In this document: positions 57,897-64,000 of the stretch, one piece after another | Position numbering within the stretch: the stretch's first letter is position 1 | How the letters are laid out: every line of letters begins with the position of its first letter | NCBI RefSeq assembly: GCF_027571385.1 | Contig: NZ_CP085636.1 | Location: 2,480,001 to 2,544,000 of the forward strand | DNA from: Shewanella sp. MTB7 | Lineage (GTDB): Bacteria; Pseudomonadota; Gammaproteobacteria; Enterobacterales; Shewanellaceae | Reading direction: 5' to 3' | Length of the DNA: 64,000 nt | Made by a program: the position numbers and the translations under genes | The notes under the pieces: generated by a model | Database searches by the model: none | The model's input: the letters and a program-made list of their open reading frames with translations, nothing else | What the model was told of the DNA's origin: nothing

Positions 57897-58865
57897 TTAT
57901 TGTACGTTTTCAGCATCACCAAACTCGCCCTGGAATAGAACTGATGATAGGTAACGTTCTGCGGCAGAGGGTAAGATAACGACGATAGTCTTATCTTTAA
58001 ATTCTGGTAGTGCGGCAATGCGATTCGCGGCTACAACTGCTGCGCCTGAAGAGATCCCGACTAGAATACCCTCTTCTTTCATTAGACGTTGAGCCATCTC
58101 TATGGATTCTTCATTGGTTACGGCTTCGACACGGTCGATCATCTCCAAATCTAAGTTACCCGGAATAAAGCCTGCGCCTATACCCTGTATTTTATGAGGA
58201 CCTGGTTTTAGCTCTAATCCTGAAATAGTTTGTTGGATAACAGGAGAGTCTGCTGGTTCTACAGCCACAGAAGTGATTGCTTTACCTTTTGCATTTTTGA
58301 TATAGCGGCTAATACCTGTGATAGTACCACCAGTACCAACACCCGCAACAACAACATCCACTTCACCGTCAGTATCATTCCAGATCTCAGGACCTGTGGT
58401 TTTTTCGTGGATCTCTGGGTTTGCTGGGTTATCAAACTGCTGTAATAGCACATATTTTTCAGGTGCCGATTGACGTATCTCTTCTGCTTTATCAATCGCG
58501 CCTTTCATGCCTTTGGCACCTTCGGTTAATACGAGGTTAGCACCTAATGCCTTTAGGAGTTTACGACGCTCAAGGCTCATGGTATTTGGCATAGTAAGCG
58601 TCAATTTGTAACCCCGAGCTGCTGCAACATATGCCAGTGCGATACCTGTATTACCTGAAGTGGGCTCAATCAGTTCTTTGTCTTGGGTTAGCATCCCCTT
58701 CTTCTCCGCATCCCAGATCATATTGGCACCGATACGACACTTAACACTAAAGCTAGGATTTCTGGCTTCGATTTTAGCTAAGACATTACCCGGACTAACG
58801 CGCTTAAGACGAACAAGAGGGGTATTACCAATAGTATGTGAGTTATCTTCGAAAATTTTGCTCAT
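57897..58865 (-). CDS. cysK: CysK, O-acetylserine sulfhydrylase (cysteine synthase A)
   Basis: The 322-residue PLP enzyme has the Schiff-base Lys in NPSFSVKCR, the TSGNTG phosphate/substrate loop and GTGGTITG. CysK makes cysteine from O-acetylserine and sulfide. Length and motifs match CysK rather than CysM. Confidence 0.95.
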   Translation of the reverse strand: MSKIFEDNSHTIGNTPLVRLKRVSPGNVLAKIEARNPSFSVKCRIGANMIWDAEKKGMLTQDKELIEPTSGNTGIALAYVAAARGYKLTLTMPNTMSLERRKLLKALGANLVLTEGAKGMKGAIDKAEEIRQSAPEKYVLLQQFDNPANPEIHEKTTGPEIWNDTDGEVDVVVAGVGTGGTITGISRYIKNAKGKAITSVAVEPADSPVIQQTISGLELKPGPHKIQGIGAGFIPGNLDLEMIDRVEAVTNEESIEMAQRLMKEEGILVGISSGAAVVAANRIAALPEFKDKTIVVILPSAAERYLSSVLFQGEFGDAENVQ

Positions 58866-59156
58866 GGGTGCTTGCTCCTAACAATTTAGTACTTGAATCA
58901 TAATCGCCTTTGACAGCATTTGAAGTGATTGTTTGTTCTTCTTTATTCTATTTAGTTATTAATAGCTGAATTCTTATTAGTAAAGCTATTGGTTGATTGG
59001 CGGGTAAAAGTGTTAATCTTCTGTTTGGGTGAGCAGAATAAGCACAATCTATAGTGTTTATGTTCAGAACGAATATAGATTATTTTCGATTCAGGGGTAA
59101 GTGTTTATCTCTTAAAATGATAAATTCCAATAAAAATAATAAGAAAGTGACTTTAT

Positions 59157-60296
59157 ATGACTAGGGAAAATCAAGAAAGCGATCCAAAATCCATGGTGAC
59201 ACCCTTCGCTTTTGAGATTGCTCCAAAACTTTTATACACCCCACTTGCCAGCCCTTTAAAACGAGGTTTAGCCATGATTATCGATGGTCTACTCGTCGCC
59301 GTATTGGCAGAGCAAGCGGGCTGGGTATTTATACTTCTTGTGGGGTTAACCCTATTGATACAGAAAAAAAACCGTCAGTTAGGCAAACTTTTTAAGTGGG
59401 GTCTCTACTTGCTTATGCTGGTCATGATGATCTTGGTGGCTGTGGATTATGTCACCCCATCGGAAAGATCGAGCACAGAGAAAAATGCTGCTGACGGGGT
59501 TGAGCTTAGTTCACTTGAAGTGATAGGTGAGCTGATAGATTTTGGTCCCAAAATTATTAAATTTAGTCAGTGTACCCATATTAGTTGTGCTGAAAATGAG
59601 CTTTCACATCTGCTTCCTGCCATTAAAGAGTCAAATTTAAGCTTAGATGAAAAAAAGTCGATAGTGATCAATTTAATTGATGATTTTCCCTTCCCTTTAG
59701 ATGAGAAGAGACGCTTGTTAGACATTGTTAATACTGAGTTTACTCAGCCTTTAACTGTGGATTTCGAGTCTAAATTGGCCGAGGGTGAGTTACTGCAGCC
59801 TCTGGGGAGTGACCACAATGTTAAGACAGCAGAGATTACGGCCAAAACTTCAGCTAATGATAAGGTGACTTCTCAGTATGTTGATGACAATCAGTTCAAA
59901 TATCTCGAAGAACTTGGCGAAGAAAAACAAGAGCTGAAGGATGAATACAGCTTACTTGCTTGGGCGAAAGGGATGTTAAACGATTTGGGGTTAGGTTTTG
60001 GTTGGTCTGCCTTTTATTTTACCGTCTTTACTGCTTGGTTTGATGGTCAAACTTTGGGTAAAAAGTTATTTAGGATCAGAGTTGTTCAACTCGATGGTAC
60101 AAGGTTGTCACTCTGGGACTCTTTTGGCCGTTACGGTGGCTATGGTGCAGGATTTGCGACAGGGTTGCTGGGTTTTTTACAGATCTACTGGGATGCAAAT
60201 AGGCAAGCGATTCAAGATAAAATCTCGGCAACAGTGGTTATTGATTTAAATCGATTAACGCAAGAGCAGGCGAGTTCTTACGAAACAAAGCTATAG
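59157..60296 (+). CDS. RDD-family membrane protein with a long internal insertion
   Basis: The 379-residue protein has the first RDD helix near residues 35-60 (SPLKRGLAMIIDGLLVAVLAEQAGW with R and D), two more helices at about 60-105, then a hydrophilic insertion of about 170 residues (about 110-280) with an acidic, helical character and two close Cys (CTHISC). The second half of the RDD domain follows (GQTLGKKLFRIRVV and IQDKIS). Ordinary RDD proteins lack such an insertion. Function unknown. Confidence 0.75.
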   Translation: MTRENQESDPKSMVTPFAFEIAPKLLYTPLASPLKRGLAMIIDGLLVAVLAEQAGWVFILLVGLTLLIQKKNRQLGKLFKWGLYLLMLVMMILVAVDYVTPSERSSTEKNAADGVELSSLEVIGELIDFGPKIIKFSQCTHISCAENELSHLLPAIKESNLSLDEKKSIVINLIDDFPFPLDEKRRLLDIVNTEFTQPLTVDFESKLAEGELLQPLGSDHNVKTAEITAKTSANDKVTSQYVDDNQFKYLEELGEEKQELKDEYSLLAWAKGMLNDLGLGFGWSAFYFTVFTAWFDGQTLGKKLFRIRVVQLDGTRLSLWDSFGRYGGYGAGFATGLLGFLQIYWDANRQAIQDKISATVVIDLNRLTQEQASSYETKL

Positions 60297-60401
60297 TAGT
60301 ATAAGAGCGTCAGAGACATTAAGGCTTTTAAATTTATTCTTAAAATTTCAATCAAAGATTAGGGAACTAATGTCTAAACGACGAATTTTGGGAGAGGGAA
60401 T

Positions 60402-61689
60402 GTGGGATTAATGACTCTGCAGTTGAAGTTTGAGGAGAGCAGGTTGCGAATATTAGTCGTTGAGGACAGCAGAGTTGTGTCCCGTATTTTACAACTCCTT
60501 ATCGCGCAAGAACTGGGCTGCGAAGTCGATTTTGCTGAAGATATGGTCAGCGCAGAGCTGTTATTAAATCAACACAAATACTTTGTAGCCATAACGGATC
60601 TTAATTTGCCAGATGCTCAGGATGGAGAGATAGTTCAATTGGTACAGTCTCACCAAACTCCTTGCATCGTCTTAACGGGAGTTTGGATAGCCAGCAGAGA
60701 AAACGACTTCTTCAGTTTGGCATCGTTGATTATATCTTAAAGGAAAACCGTTTCAGTTATGAGTATGTCGTCAGGCTGGTAAAACGGCTTAAACGCAATG
60801 AAAATGTTAAAGTGCTGGTGGCCGATGATTCACTGGTTAGCCGTAAGTTTGTCAGAAATTTATTAGAGCAACAGTTATTTCAAATTATTGAAGCTGATGA
60901 TGGTTTATCGGCATTAGCGATACTGCAAACTCAGTCGGATATCACCTTGCTTATCACAGATTATAATATGCCGGGTCTGGATGGCTTCGGTTTGATCCTC
61001 AAAGTGAGGGAGATTTTAGCCGTGAGGAGTTGGCTATTATTGGGCTTTCCAGTGATGCTGATGAGAGCCTATCTGCTCGCTTTATCAAAAATGGAGCTAA
61101 CGATTTTCTGCAAAAACCCTTCGTTCATGAAGAGTTCCACTGTCGGGTACTCAATACGTTAGATTCGTTAGATATGATCCGTAAACTGTGGGAACAAGCC
61201 AATTTGGACTACCTAACTGGCGTTTATAATCGTCGTTACTTTTTTGGCCTATATGAAGAGCAACTTGAACAGATTAAACAGAAAAAAAGTAGCTTAACGG
61301 TCGCTCTGCTTGATATAGACTTTTTCAAGAAAGTGAATGATAGCTATGGTCACGACGTGGGAGATGAGGTGTTAGTGGAGTTCGCTTCTCGTTTAAATGG
61401 CTTCTTCGGCCAACATTTTAATGTATCCCGATTTGGTGGTGAAGAGTTTATCGTTGCTTTTAGAGGCTTAAACGAAGATAAGGCATTTTCCTTAATGGAC
61501 AGGTTTCGTGCTCAGCTAGAGGCTGAGCCTATCTTAACGTCTCAAGGACCGCTGACGATAACGGTCAGTACCGGAATTGCAGGTTTTACTGGTGGCAATT
61601 TAGACAGCCTGATTAATAGAGCCGATAAAGCCCTTTATGATGCGAAAGCGTTGGGCAGAAATTTAGTCTGCATCGAAAGGACTCAGTAA
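60402..61689 (+). pseudogene. PleD-like diguanylate cyclase (REC-REC-GGDEF) with two frameshifts
   Basis: Three overlapping frames join into one family protein of about 429 residues. REC1 (LRILVVEDS...ITDLNLPD) breaks near 60680 at TPCIVLTG and continues as SLDSQQRKRLLQFGIVDYILK. REC2 (VLVADDS...ITDYNMPG) breaks near 61012 after LILKVRE and continues as FSREELAIIGLSSDADES. The GGDEF domain has an intact catalytic RFGGEEF; the RxxD inhibitory site is absent. Each break behaves like a missing single base. Both fall at short G or T runs, so sequencing error and true decay are both possible. Start is GTG 60402 or ATG 60411, after GGGAGAGGG. Confidence 0.85.
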
Positions 61690-61738
61690 TAGCGGTTATT
61701 TGGCTATTGAAACGGCTAATAAGCTACTAATCTTGGCT

Positions 61739-62347
61739 TTATTCTTTTACAAAGTGCAGTAAACGGTTGTTAGCAGGCATTGCATGATCATCAATTAATT
61801 TCAGTCCCTCGTTCTCAGCAAGTTGACTAATCCATTCGATATCTCGAATGGCACTGTTTGGATTTTGTTGAGCTAACCAGATATCAAATCTAGCATTACT
61901 CTCACTGGAATAATTCCCCCCATAATTAAAGGGTCCGTAAATACAGAGTTGGCCTTGGATCTGTAAGTGCTCTCCTACTCCTTTAAAAAAGGCTTCCACC
62001 ATATCTTTCGCCATTATATGCAAGGTGTTGGCTGTAAAAATAGCATCGATATTGGCTTGTTTGTTCAGTGGCCAAGTTGTCGTCACGTCCAGTGTTAAAG
62101 GCATCTGCAAATTAGCGATCTGGGATTGAGCGAGTCTCATCTCAATTCCCTGAAGATAGATAGATTGATCGCTGGTTTGCCAGATAAGATGGGGTAGGTG
62201 CTTGGCAAAATGAACTGCATGCTGGCCTGTTCCTGTGCCTATTTCAAGTAGATGGGTGGCGGTTGAAAAAATGGGATTAATGATATTCAGAATCGAGTCT
62301 TTATTATTTTCACAGGCTTGAGAAAAGGGCAGTTGGCTCGTGGTCAT
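61739..62347 (-). CDS. DUF938 class I SAM methyltransferase-like protein
   Basis: The 202-residue protein has motif I LLEIGTGTGQHAVHFA, IWQTSDQ and the DUF938 signatures FNYGGNYSSESNARFD and AENEGL. Substrate unknown. Single gene, convergent with the diguanylate cyclase locus. Confidence 0.87.
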   Translation of the reverse strand: MTTSQLPFSQACENNKDSILNIINPIFSTATHLLEIGTGTGQHAVHFAKHLPHLIWQTSDQSIYLQGIEMRLAQSQIANLQMPLTLDVTTTWPLNKQANIDAIFTANTLHIMAKDMVEAFFKGVGEHLQIQGQLCIYGPFNYGGNYSSESNARFDIWLAQQNPNSAIRDIEWISQLAENEGLKLIDDHAMPANNRLLHFVKE

Positions 62348-62740
62348 TGTTCGATACTCGATTAGTGTGACTGAGGTCGATACCGTTATGGCATGTTAGT
62401 TTTACACTGTATCGTGATTTATCTATTCAAAGAAGAGGGAAGAGGATTTTTGGAACTGTGTTAAATCATTATCTAGCCGTGCTTTGCTGATGAGGCCTTT
62501 GTCGAAAATCAATATAGTCGAGGTCATTTTTGGTTGTTTGATGGTAGTGCCCGCCTCCTCTTATCCCCACATAGTTCCCTTGCCCTTTTCTGTTGAGGCT
62601 GATGTGGAGCAGAGATAGTGTTGTAACGATTAAATGGTGTTTTATACTAAACGCTATTACTTGCCTCGCGAGATAATGCGAGGCAAGAGTTCATGTTATT
62701 TTTATTTATTCAGTGAAAAGGTATGACGAGTAAATATGAA
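62348..62740. other. 393-bp gap
   Basis: A perfect 10-bp hairpin CTTGCCTCGC/GCGAGGCAAG at 62660-62687 lies downstream of the minus-strand orphan gene. A 34-codon minus-strand ORF at 62423-62527 has no ribosome-binding site and is not called. No other feature is seen. Confidence 0.45.
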
Positions 62741-63013
62741 CTAGCTGGTTTCAGCTTTTCCTGCTTCTTTTGCTTTTTTAATGTCGAAATTGTCCAGCAA
62801 AAGTAGGGTATCTGCCAGAGCTGATTTTAGCTTTGTTGCGGGGGGAATTTTTTTCGCATGACTTAATGATTCCCTTCTGGTAACTGATTCTAATATTGCA
62901 TCCAGTCTTTCGGGGGATTCGAGCTCGAGCTCAGGCAGTTTGTTAGTCGTAGAATCATTGTAAAGCTTATACTCATTCTTTAGATGCTCTTGTGCTTCCT
63001 TAATTCTATTCAT
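62741..63013 (-). CDS. Small hypothetical protein, 90 residues
   Basis: I do not recognise a family. The protein is soluble, highly charged and predicted mostly helical (RIKEAQEHLKNEYKLYND at the start, Lys/Ala-rich end). GGAG lies eight bases before the ATG. Flanked by hairpins on both sides, it looks like an independent gene. Function unknown. Confidence 0.6.
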   Translation of the reverse strand: MNRIKEAQEHLKNEYKLYNDSTTNKLPELELESPERLDAILESVTRRESLSHAKKIPPATKLKSALADTLLLLDNFDIKKAKEAGKAETS

Positions 63014-63181
63014 TTACGCTTCTCCATTTTAAAATGCTTAGTAATTAAGCTAGTTCATAAGTCAACTTTTCGCAAGTAGTTGAATTATATTAAAATGAAA
63101 GCTAATACTGAGAATAGAAAGCTAAAAGGCTCTGGTAGTTGAATAGACGAGTCGAACTGGGGATAAAATAAAATCATGTGA

Positions 63182-63218
63182 GAATAAAGATCCGTTTGCA
63201 AAAACGGACCTTTATTTT
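63182..63218 (-). terminator. Terminator after the YibE/F gene
   Basis: AATAAAGATCCGTTT pairs with AAACGGACCTTTATT with one mismatch around GCAA. AT tracts lie on both sides. Confidence 0.8.
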
Positions 63219-63257
63219 TGATTAATACCGATTAGTTCTAATTGGAATTATATCAAT

Positions 63258-64000
63258 TTATCTTTTTATTGCTGTCATGTCAGTTTTGAGAATAGCAGTA
63301 TCAATCTTTGACTTTGAATGGACTGTTGCAGTATCTCGTGGGTCATTTAAGAAATACATAGCAAGCCATGCAGTGATAGGAATTGTTAGCACAATACCCA
63401 CGCTACCAGCCAGTGCATGTATGATGCTTAATGCAATAACAGGCGTATTTATAAACTGAGTTAATGGCATATCCAACCCCCACACCATCATAATCGTAGT
63501 GAGCGAGCTACCTGCAAAGGCCATAATCAGTGTGTTGGTCATGGTACCCATAATGTCACGTCCAATGTTCATGCTGGCTTGCATAAGCTGTTTTGGCGTG
63601 AGTTTAGGATCGGTAATTTTAAGCTCGTTATAAGCTGATGCAATAGAGATCGCTACGTCCATCACAGCGCCTAATGCTGAGATCATGATGGCGACAAACA
63701 TTAACCAGCGGATCTGTATTGGTTGAGTAGCAAGATAGATAACATCCTCACCCTTATCGAGATAAATTCCTGATAAATGTGCAAACTCACCGAAGAGTTG
63801 CGCCATTACCCCTGCAGCGATAACACCCAGAAGTGTGCCCGCCATGGCACAATAGCTTTTGCGATTATTTCCAGTCACCAACAAGAAGTTGACCACAATT
63901 TTTAAGCCCATCAAGATGATAGTAATAAGCACGGGATCCCAACCAGCAAAAATAGCGGGTATTAATATTCCTATGACTAGGGCTGCGGTAAAATAGAGCG
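63258..64000 (-). CDS. YibE/F family membrane protein, N-terminus outside the window
   Basis: The frame stays open to base 64000; a GTG at 63932 is an internal Val, because upstream codons continue a membrane helix (ALVIGILIPAIFAGWDP). The visible part (about 247 residues) has six or seven helices and the family motif SALGAVMDVAISIASAYNEL, followed by MQASMNIGRDIMGTMTNTLIMAFAG. YibE/F proteins are conserved membrane proteins of unknown function. Confidence 0.88.
   Translation of the reverse strand, partial: LYFTAALVIGILIPAIFAGWDPVLITIILMGLKIVVNFLLVTGNNRKSYCAMAGTLLGVIAAGVMAQLFGEFAHLSGIYLDKGEDVIYLATQPIQIRWLMFVAIMISALGAVMDVAISIASAYNELKITDPKLTPKQLMQASMNIGRDIMGTMTNTLIMAFAGSSLTTIMMVWGLDMPLTQFINTPVIALSIIHALAGSVGIVLTIPITAWLAMYFLNDPRDTATVHSKSKIDTAILKTDMTAIKR

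Noticed and set aside
60660-61020. Programmed ribosomal frameshifting in the REC-REC-GGDEF gene
   Set aside because: No slippery heptamer or downstream structure is evident at either break, and two programmed events in one regulator gene would be exceptional.
62423-62527. 34-codon minus-strand ORF in the gap after the DUF938 gene
   Set aside because: No ribosome-binding site at a proper distance and no recognisable family; too short to support on sequence alone.
1-64000. tRNA, rRNA, insertion sequences, prophage, defence systems
   Set aside because: No cloverleaf, rRNA segments, transposase or integrase motifs, terminal inverted repeats or known defence domains were seen in any frame.

Overview
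The window looks like a chromosomal segment of a marine gammaproteobacterium, most probably a Shewanella. The evidence is the gene content and order (folX/yfcH, tesA/ybbA/ybbP, pta-ackA/yfbV/pflA/pflB/formate channel), close protein resemblance to enteric and Vibrio homologues, diheme c-type cytochrome lipoproteins, a Pla-1/VolA-type lipase and a DUF3360 transporter. Composition looks even and moderately AT-rich. I see no rRNA, tRNA, CRISPR array, insertion sequence, integrase or prophage. Both ends cut genes: a lipase on the left and a YibE/F membrane protein on the right.

Layout. 1-9.6 kb is an envelope and surface region: lipase, SohB, an AraC-type regulator, a free diheme cytochrome lipoprotein, a beta-helix lipoprotein fused to a second copy of that cytochrome domain, and a DUF481 outer-membrane protein broken by a 10-bp tandem repeat. 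9.7-18.5 kb is housekeeping: tesA divergent from ybbA-ybbP, yfcH, folX plus a decayed partial folX copy, a TqsA-like exporter, a methyltransferase, a very acidic 32-residue ORF and a lipoprotein. 18.9-30.8 kb is the pyruvate/formate/acetate block: pta, ackA, yfbV, pflA, pflB, a DUF3360 transporter and a formate channel fused to CBS domains. A near-identical GntR-type (PdhR/LldR-like) operator lies upstream of both pflB and the DUF3360 gene, which suggests the unknown transporter belongs to this pathway.

30.9-41.2 kb carries mostly transporters: an AI-2E family protein, LysR regulator, ycaO, yhdT-panF, a YfcC-type carrier, a TDT-family channel and a winged-helix O-methyltransferase. 41.3-56.3 kb is a complete minus-strand nuoA-N operon for respiratory complex I, with nuoC and nuoD fused and most junctions overlapping or very short. 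56.5-64 kb holds a CBS protein, TetR regulator, cysK, RDD protein, a doubly frameshifted REC-REC-GGDEF gene, a DUF938 methyltransferase, a small orphan and the truncated YibE/F gene.

Together the metabolic genes describe a facultative anaerobe. Pyruvate is split by PflB (activated by PflA) to formate and acetyl-CoA, Pta-AckA turns acetyl-CoA into acetate and ATP, the FocA-type channel moves formate, and Nuo feeds NADH electrons to quinone. Points most worth a second look are the 10-bp-repeat frameshift, the shared operator, the beta-helix/cytochrome fusion, the channel-CBS fusion and the acidic small ORF.
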